DNA of 64,000 nucleotides, taken from Bacillus sp. AFS006103. GTDB lineage: Bacteria; Bacillota; Bacilli; Bacillales; Cytobacillaceae. Each line of letters opens with the position of its first letter. Positions within the stretch are counted from its first letter, which is position 1. The DNA lies in contig NTXX01000016.1 in assembly GCA_002559145.1 (NCBI GenBank), forward strand, positions 62,001 to 126,000, read 5' to 3'. A model generated the notes under the pieces. It was not told where the DNA came from. It was given only the letters and a program-made list of their open reading frames with translations, and made no database searches. Both the position numbers and the translations under genes were made by a program. Below are positions 1 to 8,606 of this stretch, piece by piece.

Positions 1-1
1 A

Positions 2-508
2 AATTTCCTGAGCGAAGTTAAAGACGAAATCAGAACTGTAGTTCGAAAAGAAGTACTTGAAGAGGTAAAAAAGGAAATAAGGAATGGAACATATACAACT
101 GTTAAGTCCTTATCTGACTCTATTTATAAATCGTCCGCTAACACAAAAGCTGAAATTCATGAGTTATCAGAGACACTCGAGAAAGCCTCTGAACTATCTG
201 CTGACTCGTTACAGCACCTTTCCAACAACATTGCTAACGTTTCGATAGAGACTTCTCAAGAAATTTATACCCTTTCCAAGCAGTTGTCAGAAACTACCGA
301 GGAATTATCCCACTATGTGGATGTTACGAATAACGAAATCTCAAGTCTAACTGAAGCAATGTCAAAAGAACGTGAATTTTTTATTGAAGAGCGGAATCAA
401 TACCGACAAGAAATTACTCAAAGAGAGATCGCTTTTCAACAAATGTTAAATAGTTATCGAGATGTGGCTGCTACAAAAGAAAAGAAATGGTGGAAATTCT
501 GGACTTAA
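2..508 (+). CDS. C-terminal part of a coiled-coil, probable HTH/DUF3967-type protein (5' end outside window)
   Basis: The frame is open from the window edge and ends at 508, so about 168 C-terminal residues are visible and the true start lies outside; the in-frame TTG at 284 is internal. The visible part is almost wholly charged, heptad-like helix rich in E, K, S and T with no membrane segment, and ends in a basic/aromatic tail (KKWWKFWT). Such a tail after a long coiled coil is what I recall from MerR-like HTH proteins with a DUF3967 C-terminus in Bacillus. The next gene has the same build (HTH, coiled coil, basic-aromatic tail), so the two may be related. DNA binding is inferred, since the N-terminus is missing. 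Confidence 0.6.
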   Translation, partial: NFLSEVKDEIRTVVRKEVLEEVKKEIRNGTYTTVKSLSDSIYKSSANTKAEIHELSETLEKASELSADSLQHLSNNIANVSIETSQEIYTLSKQLSETTEELSHYVDVTNNEISSLTEAMSKEREFFIEERNQYRQEITQREIAFQQMLNSYRDVAATKEKKWWKFWT

Positions 509-610
509 AACGAAAGAGGCCATCGATAGAACGACTCCCTGTTTAAAAAAATAAAACAATATTTCATCACTCGTGGATTGGGGTTTATTTTATCAATGGA
601 GGGATTCGAA

Positions 611-1132
611 ATGAATACAAGTGAAGTAGCAAAATTAATCGGTGTTTCTACAAGTACTATTCAGCGCTGGGTAAAACAGCTCGATCTACCCATGGAAAGA
701 AACGAGCGTGGACATTACTATTTTAGCAGCAAGGATATTGAATTATTAAAAGAAATACATGAAAAGCTCCAAAACGGGACATTAATTCAGGAAATAGTGC
801 CATTAAAGAAGGAAAAAATTCCACGAAAAGGGATTGCTAAGGCGGTAGAAGACAATCAAGTTTTAGAAAAGTTACTGACAAAAGTCAGTGAGTTAGAAAA
901 TAATCTAAACTCAAAAGCAGATTCGGTTGCTTCCTATCAACTCCTTCAACATCGTCGTGAACTTGAGGATTTGCAACATCTTGTAAAAGATTTAACACAG
1001 CAAGTGGAACAACTACAAAAACAGATGAATGACTTGCAAATGGCCTCAAAAATTGATGAACCACTTGTTTTTGATCACAAAAAAGTCAAAAGGAAAAAGA
1101 AAAATATAGTTAGCTCTTTATTCGGTTTTTAG
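611..1132 (+). CDS. racA: RacA-like chromosome-anchoring protein (MerR-type HTH plus coiled coil)
   Basis: 173 residues. Residues 1-40 form a MerR-like winged HTH (EVAKLIGVSTSTIQRWVKQ), then a basic linker, a long coiled coil (about 90-150) and a C-terminal tail KRKKKNIVSSLFGF that could be an amphipathic membrane or DivIVA contact. RacA of B. subtilis has this size and order; it binds centromere-like sites near the origin and tethers the chromosome to the cell pole early in sporulation. The ATG at 611 is chosen because GGAGGGA at 598-604 sits 6-7 nt before it; an upstream in-frame ATG at 578 has no ribosome site. A hairpin terminator follows. Generic MerR/coiled-coil proteins are the alternative. 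Confidence 0.65.
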   Translation: MNTSEVAKLIGVSTSTIQRWVKQLDLPMERNERGHYYFSSKDIELLKEIHEKLQNGTLIQEIVPLKKEKIPRKGIAKAVEDNQVLEKLLTKVSELENNLNSKADSVASYQLLQHRRELEDLQHLVKDLTQQVEQLQKQMNDLQMASKIDEPLVFDHKKVKRKKKNIVSSLFGF

Positions 1133-1164
1133 TTCATTTCAATTTATTCATAATTTTGATACAC

Positions 1165-1203
1165 AAAATAGCCGAACTGGTTACAACCAGTTCGGCTATT
1201 TTA
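1165..1203. terminator. Bidirectional intrinsic terminator between racA-like gene and acyltransferase
   Basis: A perfect stem (AATAGCCGAACTGGTT and its complement) around a 3-nt loop has A-run and T-run flanks, and lies between two convergent genes. Confidence 0.85.
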
Positions 1204-1218
1204 GTAAATCCATTCCAA

Positions 1219-2208
1219 TTAAACTTTCAATTCAACTAGTGGCTGGGTATATTTTTTTATTAAATAACTTCCAAGAATGATACAAATCATTAAGGAAAGA
1301 ACCAAAAGTAAGAGGTAATTTCCTGAAAATGAGATGATACTTTCGTTAGGAAGAACCACTTGAAGTGATTTAATAATAAATCCATGAAGCAAATAGACAT
1401 ATAACGTTCTTTCACCTATTTGAGTCACTATAAACTGGTTAGAAGGAATTAATGCTAAAAAACAAAAGACAACAATTAAGGTCAGCCCATATTGAAGTCC
1501 TCGAGTAAGGCCATCGGTCAATTCTTCTCCTCCCATATTTGCATAAGAGGTATCACCTAAAAGCCAAGACACCGCATCCTGCGGGAAACTTAAGCTAAAG
1601 AAAACACAGGTCCCAATAATAATTGCAATTCCTACGGGAAGTGAATATCTGGCCCGAATAATTTTCTTTAACTGATCACCATTTAGTAAAAACCCCATGA
1701 GAAAATAAGGGAAGAATACAAAAGTTCTTGATAAGCTTAAAAAACTCCCCGCTTGATCAACAAAACCAATCAAAATTCCCAAAATAATGGAAATAATAAA
1801 GCCCAACCATTTTAACCTTGCAAAAAGATAGAGCAATAAATTCCAAAAAAACAAACTCAACAAAAACCAGAGCGACCAATGAGGATGTAAAAAATCGAAA
1901 TCAAGCTTTTCTTCCTGACCATTCAAAAAATAATAAATGGAATAGATGATTTGAAAAATAAAATAAGGCAGTAAAATCTTCTTTATCGACTTGATAAAGT
2001 AGCCTTTCTTTTTATAACCTTTTGCAAAATATCCGGAAATCAAGATAAAAGCCGGCATATGGAATAGAAAAATAACTGTATATAAAGTAAATAGAATTCC
2101 ATCTTGTTCCTTTAATGGACTTATCAAATGCCCAAAAACGACAAGAAAAATCAAAATAAATTTTGCATTATCAAAATACTTACTCCTTTTTGAAGTTGAA
2201 GCCATCAT
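1219..2208 (-). CDS. Membrane acyltransferase (acyltransferase_3 / fucose 4-O-acetylase-like)
   Basis: 329 residues with about ten hydrophobic segments. The N-terminus (FDNAKFILIFLVVFGHLISPL, read in two parts: FDNAKFILIFLVV then FGHLISP) matches the first helix of the acyltransferase_3 family, where the His in the first transmembrane helix is the presumed catalytic residue. HMPAFILISGYFAKG is the second family signature. These proteins move acyl groups, usually acetyl, from the cytoplasm onto surface sugars or lipids. The acceptor cannot be told from sequence, and no polysaccharide genes are nearby. GGGGTGAT lies just upstream of the ATG ATG start. It appears monocistronic. Confidence 0.75.
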   Translation of the reverse strand: MMASTSKRSKYFDNAKFILIFLVVFGHLISPLKEQDGILFTLYTVIFLFHMPAFILISGYFAKGYKKKGYFIKSIKKILLPYFIFQIIYSIYYFLNGQEEKLDFDFLHPHWSLWFLLSLFFWNLLLYLFARLKWLGFIISIILGILIGFVDQAGSFLSLSRTFVFFPYFLMGFLLNGDQLKKIIRARYSLPVGIAIIIGTCVFFSLSFPQDAVSWLLGDTSYANMGGEELTDGLTRGLQYGLTLIVVFCFLALIPSNQFIVTQIGERTLYVYLLHGFIIKSLQVVLPNESIISFSGNYLLLLVLSLMICIILGSYLIKKYTQPLVELKV

Positions 2209-2460
2209 ATCACCCCATAGTTAAATTCAATCAAAAAGGTATATTACTATTCTTTTCTTTACCTCTCACCATTTATTTCCTATAATCAATCGTCTTATCA
2301 TTTAAGCAAATCATATCATAAAAATATTACAGGAATATGTATTTATATTTTCTGTCTATTGCATGGTGATTACAATTTTAAAATAGTAATCTAATATACC
2401 CACGATAAATTTACCACTCCATTCTTAATAAGACCTTAACCCGCAGATAAGAAAAAATAG

Positions 2461-2496
2461 AGAAAGCCACTCCCTTTCAATAAGGAATGGCTTTTC
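2461..2496 (-). terminator. Intrinsic terminator of the nrnB-like gene
   Basis: GAAAGCCACTCCC pairs with GGAATGGCTTTT (one G-T pair); on the minus strand it is followed by a T-run (2452-2457). Confidence 0.75.
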
Positions 2497-2500
2497 CTAT

Positions 2501-3745
2501 TCATAAAGTAATATCTATAAGATAGTTCCTGATGAGTTCCTGAAAATTCCCTCTTAATTCATCTTGTGAGATCCTAAGTGCTTTTGAAACCTGATAAATG
2601 TATTCGTGGTCACTTCGAAGCGACGAAGAATAATTTCTTTTTAGATACAGTTCTGCATCCGCGAAGGTTGAGAATGTCTGCTCAGTTTTCTCCTTATTAT
2701 GTACAATAGAATAGTTGCCATCTCCATCAGGTATGATAAATGAATTTTCTCCCAGCGGGTTCTGATAAGATGTTCCAACCGGAGAATCTTTAAGATTAAA
2801 TTCATTACGATTGGCATCAGGTTTAACTGGGATAATCTCAAAAACATTTTGAACAAACTTTTCAAACGCTTCTCTAGTCAATTCCGACCCGGAAGCTTTT
2901 GGATGCCCTCCTCCGCCGTATCCTTTTGCAAATTCGGCAACATTTACCTCATCATGAATGGTTCGAAATCCCATCTTCTTCCCACCCATATTCAAAAGGA
3001 TAATCATATCTAAATGTGGATATAAATTATTCAACTCATTTCCAAGTTCTGATAAATATTGTTCGGCATGGACAATCCCAACACAATAATCATCAACAAA
3101 GGTTTGCACCAGTTGTCTGCTTTTTGAATGGATATACCGATGAATTTTTTGTTCCTCAATATCGAGCAGCATAGTTTCTGTATCTGTTAGCTCAAACGAA
3201 TCGGCATTTTCCGTCAACCTTTTTAACATTTCTTCTTCAAATAGTTCACGACTCATGATATAGAACAAATCATTTAGACGTTTTGCGGTTAAATTATTAT
3301 TTTCATCCCATTCCCAAGTGTCATATTGACGGACTAATTCAATAAATTCCTCCAGTGCTCTATTTCGTTCCATTATATTGTGTTCAATCAGGTAATCATA
3401 AAATAAGGAGGTTGCACATGTCTTTTTCCCCGTCTCATACTCCGGAATTACACTCCCCCATTTGTACTGATTGAAATGCATTGCCGTCACATGATGATCA
3501 ATCATTTGAACATGTTTTCCCTGGCGAAACCGCTCCTCGAGTTTTTTCTCGACTTGCTCATTTACAGCCAAATCCGTAATGTAGATTTCGACATTATTAT
3601 TCTCAGGGTTTTTAATCACTGCTTCCACTCTTTGATTTAAATTTCGATAAGAACTGTAAAATACATTCGCTTTGTCAGCAAAGGCTAGTTTCGCAATAAG
3701 CCCGCATCCAAGACCATCAAGATCGATATCTGTAAAAATAATCAT
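2501..3745 (-). CDS. nrnB: DHH/DHHA1 phosphodiesterase, NrnB-like oligoribonuclease
   Basis: Numbered from an in-frame ATG at 3775, the DxD motif FTDIDLDG is at about 14-21 and the DHH motif (MIDHHV) at about 91-96; a DHHA1 substrate loop GGGGHPKASG is near 288. This order defines DHH-DHHA1 nucleases that degrade short RNA, pAp or cyclic dinucleotides using two metal ions. Length (about 414-424) and the DIDLDGLGCG start resemble B. subtilis NrnB (YngD) more than NrnA. I place the start at the ATG at 3745 because GGTGG lies about 9 nt upstream; the ATG at 3775 has no clear site. The C-terminal ~100 residues beyond DHHA1 are not assigned. Cytoplasmic and apparently monocistronic. Confidence 0.65.
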   Translation of the reverse strand: MIIFTDIDLDGLGCGLIAKLAFADKANVFYSSYRNLNQRVEAVIKNPENNNVEIYITDLAVNEQVEKKLEERFRQGKHVQMIDHHVTAMHFNQYKWGSVIPEYETGKKTCATSLFYDYLIEHNIMERNRALEEFIELVRQYDTWEWDENNNLTAKRLNDLFYIMSRELFEEEMLKRLTENADSFELTDTETMLLDIEEQKIHRYIHSKSRQLVQTFVDDYCVGIVHAEQYLSELGNELNNLYPHLDMIILLNMGGKKMGFRTIHDEVNVAEFAKGYGGGGHPKASGSELTREAFEKFVQNVFEIIPVKPDANRNEFNLKDSPVGTSYQNPLGENSFIIPDGDGNYSIVHNKEKTEQTFSTFADAELYLKRNYSSSLRSDHEYIYQVSKALRISQDELRGNFQELIRNYLIDITL

Positions 3746-3970
3746 CCTATCTACCACCATCCATTTTCGCTTCATAACGTATCGTTTGGTTTCTGCAAAT
3801 TTTTTATGCAGTAACTAAGTTATGTTTTAACACTAACATTTATTTTAACATATTAGTAAATTATACCACCTGCTTTTATGACCTGGTGATAGTAATCACA
3901 GACATCCCAAAAATGGCATGCTATGATGCATTAGAAGTTTCTAATATAATTAATGAAACGGGGTTATAAA

Positions 3971-4924
3971 TTGAACTTTCCACAACTTAAAATAGGTCAT
4001 ATGATGCCCAAAGTTCCGATTATGCAAGGTGGAATGGGTGTCGGAATATCACTAAGCAAATTAGCTTCAGCGGTCGCAAATGCTGGTGGGATTGGGATTA
4101 TCTCCGGAACGGGGATTTCAACTGACGAAATGAGATCACATATAAGAAAGGCGAAAAGCCTTATCAATGATGCCGGTTACATTGGTGTCAATGTTCTTTT
4201 CGCGATGAATGACTTTGCTGAAAAAATGAAAGCTGCTCTTGAAGAAAAGGTTGATTTTATTATCTCTGGTGCTGGAATTTCACGAGATATGTACTCATGG
4301 GGAAGACAAGCAGGAATTCCCGTTATCTCCATTGTCTCATCTGCTAAATTAGCAAAAATTTCCGAACGACTTGGAGCAGCTGCGGTTGTTGTGGAGGGAT
4401 TTGAAGCAGGAGGCCACCTTGGAACGGATCGCCCAATGTTCGATATCCTTCCTGAAATTGTTGAAGCAGTTTCCATCCCAGTTATCGCTGCAGGCGGTAT
4501 CATGACGGGCAGCGATATTGCAAAAGCCCTGGCCATGGGTGCGTCCGGTGTACAAATGGGAACCCGTTTTGTAGCTAGTGAGGAATGTGATGCGCCATTG
4601 GCATTTAAGCAAAAATATGTGGATGCAGGTAAAGAAGATCTAGTTTTGGTAAAAACAACCGTTGGACTTCACGGAAGAGCCATTAATAATAACTTTGCAA
4701 AATTAATAAGTGGACCAGATAAGTTGAAAATCGCCAAATGCATTGATTGCTTGAAGAATTGTTCTTACCGCTTTTGTACAATGGATTCCCTACTCGTATC
4801 CATGAATGGTGATGTCGAGAATGGGCTTGTTTTTGCTGGAGCAAGAGTGGGCGAAATTAAAGATATTCTACCCGTTCAAACAATCATCGATAAGCTTACA
4901 TTAGAATACACTCAAGCCATCTAG
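3971..4924 (+). CDS. Nitronate monooxygenase / FabK-like FMN enzyme
   Basis: About 317 residues folding as a TIM barrel: VPIMQGGMGVGIS near the N-terminus, VVEGFEAGGHLG (FMN phosphate loop and catalytic-type His), IPVIAAGGIMTGSDIAKALAMGASGVQMGTRF split over the C-terminal barrel. These are hallmarks of the 2-nitropropane dioxygenase / enoyl-ACP reductase II family, which oxidises alkyl nitronates or works as an FMN reductase. A Cys-rich stretch (CIDCLKNCSYRFC) follows the barrel. The start is uncertain: a TTG at 3971 has ACGGGG 7 nt upstream, while the ATG at 3953 has no site. It faces a nitroreductase gene, which may hint at nitro-compound handling. Confidence 0.75.
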   Translation: MNFPQLKIGHMMPKVPIMQGGMGVGISLSKLASAVANAGGIGIISGTGISTDEMRSHIRKAKSLINDAGYIGVNVLFAMNDFAEKMKAALEEKVDFIISGAGISRDMYSWGRQAGIPVISIVSSAKLAKISERLGAAAVVVEGFEAGGHLGTDRPMFDILPEIVEAVSIPVIAAGGIMTGSDIAKALAMGASGVQMGTRFVASEECDAPLAFKQKYVDAGKEDLVLVKTTVGLHGRAINNNFAKLISGPDKLKIAKCIDCLKNCSYRFCTMDSLLVSMNGDVENGLVFAGARVGEIKDILPVQTIIDKLTLEYTQAI

Positions 4925-4931
4925 CACAATT

Positions 4932-4971
4932 AGAAGAGCCAACCGTTTATCCTCATTCGGTTGGCTCTTCT
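4932..4971. terminator. Bidirectional terminator
   Basis: AGAAGAGCCAACCG pairs perfectly with CGGTTGGCTCTTCT between two convergent genes. Confidence 0.85.
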
Positions 4972-4980
4972 CTGATTTAA

Positions 4981-5466
4981 TTATGGCAAATTACTGATTC
5001 TATTCTTAATCGGTGTTCGTGTTTTTGGCTCCGGGATTACATCTGGGTAGCCTACTCCCAATACGCCAATTATATTATAGTCATCTGGAACTTGAAGGAT
5101 CCCTCTGTTTTTGGGTGTAATGCCAATCGATGACCAAAAGGTTCCCACTCCCTCCGCCCATGCAGCTAAATTGAAATTTTGGATAAAGCAGGCAGTAGCC
5201 ATTGCATTTTCCTCTGTTTCTACAGATGTTGCCCCATGTTTTGATAAAATCATCAAAACAATGGGTGCGTTTCCGAAATTTGTTTTATGGTTGAGCTTTT
5301 CTCTTGTTTCGGCACCAATAAAATAAATCTCCCATGGTTCGGTCATGCGGTGATTGGGTGCCATTGCCGCGGCCTCTAACCATGAAAGAAGTGAATTTTG
5401 GTCAATTTCTTCCGGCTTAAATTTCTTTATGTTTCTACGCGTTTTAATCGCATCTAATGTATTCAT
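4981..5466 (-). CDS. Nitroreductase-family FMN oxidoreductase
   Basis: 161 residues. The N-terminus DAIKTRRNIKKFKPEEI is the FMN-binding start of the family, AAAMAPNHRMTEPWEIYFI is the second conserved block, and GIGVLGVGYP-type sequence (IIGVLGVGYPDVIPEPK) ends the fold. The protein is shorter than the usual 180-220 residues. Members reduce nitro groups, quinones or flavins with NAD(P)H, usually as dimers. The substrate cannot be told. GGGGGCG lies upstream of the ATG. Confidence 0.8.
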   Translation of the reverse strand: MNTLDAIKTRRNIKKFKPEEIDQNSLLSWLEAAAMAPNHRMTEPWEIYFIGAETREKLNHKTNFGNAPIVLMILSKHGATSVETEENAMATACFIQNFNLAAWAEGVGTFWSSIGITPKNRGILQVPDDYNIIGVLGVGYPDVIPEPKTRTPIKNRISNLP

Positions 5467-5544
5467 TTACATACGCCCCCATCTGTATTAGCTGCTTATT
5501 GTAATATCATATGCAAAAAACATTAACTTTGTATAACAGCAGAG

Positions 5545-6228
5545 TTAACTTCCAAGTTTATAATACCCTCTTTTTAAGCCGTTATAGCAGAACCATAGTG
5601 CTTGAACAAAAAAGAAAATCCCCCAAATCGGAGCTGGAATAATCCCTGTAAGTTGTGCAAGATTCGCTGCGTCCCCTGCTGATTGGGGCTGAAATAAACT
5701 AATAAACAATATTTCATAAGCACTTTGAACGGAATCCACCAATAAAATAGAGGCGATTAAAAGTAATAAGTTATCTCTAAACTCCTGACTCCCTTTAATA
5801 AGTAATAAAAGAAATACAACAGCAAATGAGCACAGCCAAAACAACCCGTAAGGATTCCTTACCCAAAAAATAAGATTCATAGCAATAAAACCTAGCAATA
5901 TATCAATTAACAGATTCTGCTTTTTCTTACCAATTAACAAAAATGACAGAAAGGCCATAAAGGAAGCAAACGTGTATCCTCCTAAGCTAGTTAAAAAACT
6001 ACCAATCCAAGTGGACTGATTACTATACGTAGCCCCTTCGGAATTCATAAATAAAGATATTCTTTCTACATTCCCACCAAAAAGAGCAATCAATGCATGT
6101 CCGGATTCATGGATAAGGGTATTAATAACTTTGACATAGTTCCCAAGCAAAGGTACATGTATCAACAAAAAAGCAAGGATGAGGAAAAGGAAAAATTTCG
6201 CACTGAATTTGTCTCGAACAAAGCTCAA
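5545..6228 (-). CDS. M50B-like membrane metalloprotease
   Basis: 227 residues with about six hydrophobic segments. HESGH at residues 40-44 fits the HExxH zinc motif, placed in a membrane helix as in M50 site-2 proteases and the M50B-like family. The second motif (NPDG-like) is not evident, and whether it is proteolytic is unknown. The start is TTG with GAGGGG upstream. A small membrane protein of unknown role is the alternative. It lies downstream of the sensor kinase but is separated from it by a terminator. Confidence 0.6.
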   Translation of the reverse strand: MSFVRDKFSAKFFLFLILAFLLIHVPLLGNYVKVINTLIHESGHALIALFGGNVERISLFMNSEGATYSNQSTWIGSFLTSLGGYTFASFMAFLSFLLIGKKKQNLLIDILLGFIAMNLIFWVRNPYGLFWLCSFAVVFLLLLIKGSQEFRDNLLLLIASILLVDSVQSAYEILFISLFQPQSAGDAANLAQLTGIIPAPIWGIFFFVQALWFCYNGLKRGYYKLGS

Positions 6229-6323
6229 AATAGATTCCCCTCTTTAATAAAAATTTAGTACCTACCACCATTTTAACATTTTTTGTTAGTACAATTGCAA
6301 ATTTCTAGTCTGTAAGTTAATTC

Positions 6324-6360
6324 AAAAAAGCTGGCAATCATACAGATTGTCAGCTTTTTT
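6324..6360 (-). terminator. Terminator of the hssRS-like operon
   Basis: AAAAAAGCTGGCAATC pairs with GATTGTCAGCTTTTTT; it lies just after the kinase stop codon on the minus strand. Confidence 0.85.
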
Positions 6361-6379
6361 AAGCGGATTGAACATTCCT

Positions 6380-7765
6380 TTATATTTTAGGAAGGACCAC
6401 TTTAAAAGTTGTTCCTTGTCCTTTTTGACTTGTTACCTCAATTTCCCCTCGGTGCATATCAACAATTGATTGAACGATCGATAAGCCCAAACCCGTCCCC
6501 TCAACTGATCGTGCTCTTGAGGCATCAGCCCGGTAAAAACGGTCAAATATTCGGTCCCTTTCTTCTTCGTCCAAACCAACGCCATTATCTTTCATCACCA
6601 CTTCGATTTGTAAATCAGAATCAAATAATTCAATATCAATTTCCCCATTTTCACGATTATATTTAATTGCATTCGTCAAGAGGTTTTCCCAAACCGAATA
6701 TAGTAAAGCCGGATCCCCTTTAACCGAAGCATCCGGTAGGGAGTAACTCATCATGATTCCTTTATCAAGGATACTCCATTGGTATTGATGAATGACACTT
6801 TTCAACTGCCCGGTGATATCTACCATACTAATTTCCATTAAATCCTTTTTGCTTTCAATGGTGGAAAGAAGTAAGAGCTGTTTGGTCATATTGGATAGTC
6901 GATTTACTTCAGATTGTACCACTTGAATATACTGTTGTTTTTTTTGCTGGCTGTTGCTGTTATTTTCCAACAGATTCAGGTATCCTTTTATATTGGTTAA
7001 CGGTGATTGAATATCATGAGTAATATTTGAAATTAAATCTTTTCGCAGGATATCTACTTTTGCTAATTTTTTGGCCATTGTCGAAAAGCTGACAGCTAAA
7101 TGACCGAGTTCGTCTTTTCTGTCAATATCAAGCTTGATTGAAAAATTACCTTCTGCGATTTCTTTCGTTGCATTATTAAGCTTTTTAATCGGTTTAACTA
7201 AATACTTTGTACTAATTAATACCAATAGAATGCTCAACAAAATTGAAATAACTAGCAGCCAGCCGAAAAGAATATGCATTTCATTAAACATGAGCTTAAT
7301 ATCGGGCCGGATAAACAAAGCATATTTTTTGTTTTTGTATTCAAAGGGAACGCCAATCGAATTTGTTAATTCATTTGCAAAAAAACCTGTTACAAACGTT
7401 TTGTGCGGAAACCGGCGCACACCATGATAGACTTCACCCCGCAATACTTTTTTGGGAATTGCTTCAGGCAAAGCCTTCTTTCTGAAAGGTGAGCCAAAAT
7501 ATTGCTTGTCACCTTCTTCGCTGACCAAAAGAATTTGGTAACCAATCGCACCAATATGTTTAAAGTAATCCTGCAGGCTAATTAAGGGGTGTTTACTTGC
7601 GAAATCCGCTACCTCCAATGCGAAATAACTAATCTTTTCGTCATTTTGCTGTTTCAATTTAATTTGGTAGAAGGCATTGGAGAGCAAAAATGAAATAATT
7701 CCGCTGAAAATCATAATCATTATGGTAATGAAAGCAAATTTACTATATAAAGATTTCATTTTCAT
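6380..7765 (-). CDS. hssS: Sensor histidine kinase, HssS-like (heme stress sensor)
   Basis: 461 residues: N-terminal membrane helix (about 10-32), extracytoplasmic domain to about 165, second helix (about 167-188), HAMP, DHp domain with ITHDIQSPLTN (phospho-His) and an HATPase with N box and DNGVGLDEEERDRIF and GTGLGLSIV. The sensor region keeps the order QDYFKHIGAIGYQ, YHGV, FVTGFFAN and ALFIRPDI, which closely follows S. aureus HssS from memory. HssS responds to heme toxicity. The start overlaps the regulator stop codon by 4 bp, so the two are translationally coupled. The usual target, the HrtAB exporter, is not adjacent. Confidence 0.7.
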   Translation of the reverse strand: MKMKSLYSKFAFITIMIMIFSGIISFLLSNAFYQIKLKQQNDEKISYFALEVADFASKHPLISLQDYFKHIGAIGYQILLVSEEGDKQYFGSPFRKKALPEAIPKKVLRGEVYHGVRRFPHKTFVTGFFANELTNSIGVPFEYKNKKYALFIRPDIKLMFNEMHILFGWLLVISILLSILLVLISTKYLVKPIKKLNNATKEIAEGNFSIKLDIDRKDELGHLAVSFSTMAKKLAKVDILRKDLISNITHDIQSPLTNIKGYLNLLENNSNSQQKKQQYIQVVQSEVNRLSNMTKQLLLLSTIESKKDLMEISMVDITGQLKSVIHQYQWSILDKGIMMSYSLPDASVKGDPALLYSVWENLLTNAIKYNRENGEIDIELFDSDLQIEVVMKDNGVGLDEEERDRIFDRFYRADASRARSVEGTGLGLSIVQSIVDMHRGEIEVTSQKGQGTTFKVVLPKI

Positions 7766-8439
7766 TTTTGTAATACCTCCAGGGAATAGCCTACCCCTCT
7801 GATGGTTTTGATGGCAAAATCCTCGGCAACGTTCGTGAACCGTTCCCGTAATCGTTTCACATGGACATCCACCGTTCGTTCATCTCCTTCAAAATCCAGT
7901 CCCCAGATTTTTTCGATGAGGTGACCACGGCTAAATACTTGGTTTGGATGTGTTGCCAAAAAGGTTAACAATTCAAATTCTTTTAAAGGAAGCATGAAGG
8001 TCTTGTTGGCAATTTTCACCTCATAGCTTTTTTTATTTATATATAAAGAGCCTAAATTAACATTAGCTTCGCTTGTTTTTCCGTATCTTCTTAATAAGGC
8101 ATTGACTCTGAAAATTAATTCTTTTGGTTCGAAAGGTTTAATTAGATAATCATCCGTTCCTGATTCATATCCTTTTTCTTTATCCTCAATCTGGCTTTTT
8201 GCTGTTAAAAGGATAATCGGAATATCATACGATTTACGAATTTCAGTGGTTAAGCGGTACCCATCCATGACAGGCATCATGATATCCACAATCGCTAAAT
8301 CGCAAAACTCCTTCGTTAAAATCTCAAGTGCCTCCGCCCCATTTCCTGCAGCGATGACAATGTAACCTTCCTTCATCAATAAGCCTTTTACGATATGACG
8401 AATATACTCATCATCATCAACAACTAAAATAGTTTTCAT
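7762..8439 (-). CDS. hssR: OmpR-family response regulator, HssR-like
   Basis: 225 residues. The receiver domain has DDD at 8-10, phospho-acceptor Asp52 (VDIMMPVMDG), Thr (LLTAK) and Lys (IKPFEP). The C-terminal winged helix ends with ERTVDVHVKRLRERF and IRGVGYSLE. The run GTDDYLIKPFEPKELIFRV and the stretch EKIWGLDFEGDERTVDVH resemble HssR of S. aureus. It is the first gene of a two-gene operon with the kinase. It is divergent from the ABC transporter at 8607, so the 160-bp gap holds both promoters. Confidence 0.7.
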   Translation of the reverse strand: MKTILVVDDDEYIRHIVKGLLMKEGYIVIAAGNGAEALEILTKEFCDLAIVDIMMPVMDGYRLTTEIRKSYDIPIILLTAKSQIEDKEKGYESGTDDYLIKPFEPKELIFRVNALLRRYGKTSEANVNLGSLYINKKSYEVKIANKTFMLPLKEFELLTFLATHPNQVFSRGHLIEKIWGLDFEGDERTVDVHVKRLRERFTNVAEDFAIKTIRGVGYSLEVLQK

Positions 8440-8537
8440 CCCAACACCTGCTTTTTTTACTTTTGTCTCACTATATTCTACTCAAAGCCCATTGATATGA
8501 AAAGAATGAACATAAAATCAAGAGGATTCGACAAACT

Positions 8538-8566
8538 AACAACTTATGTGTTACGATTAAGTTGTT
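8538..8566. promoter_or_regulatory. Inverted repeat, candidate operator upstream of the osmoprotectant-type transporter
   Basis: AACAACTTA (8538-8546) and TAAGTTGTT (8558-8566) form a perfect 9-bp inverted repeat with an 11-nt spacer in the transporter promoter region. The left arm with its flank (AACAACTTATGTG) recurs with one change at 12086-12098. BusR binding is inferred. Confidence 0.45.
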
Positions 8567-8606
8567 GCATTAGCGCATTAGATAATTATTTTAAGGAGGA
8601 ATGGAT

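Noticed and set aside
4177-4536. 119-aa minus-strand ORF inside the nitronate monooxygenase gene
   Set aside because: It is the antisense of a strongly conserved enzyme, without ribosome site. The same reasoning removes other long frames inside genes, e.g. 20818-21360 and 17156-17548.
8495-8512. HssR-type direct repeat in the hssR/transporter gap
   Set aside because: Two TTCAT units on the minus strand are spaced 9 bp apart, not the 11 bp of the known HssR box, and flanking bases disagree.
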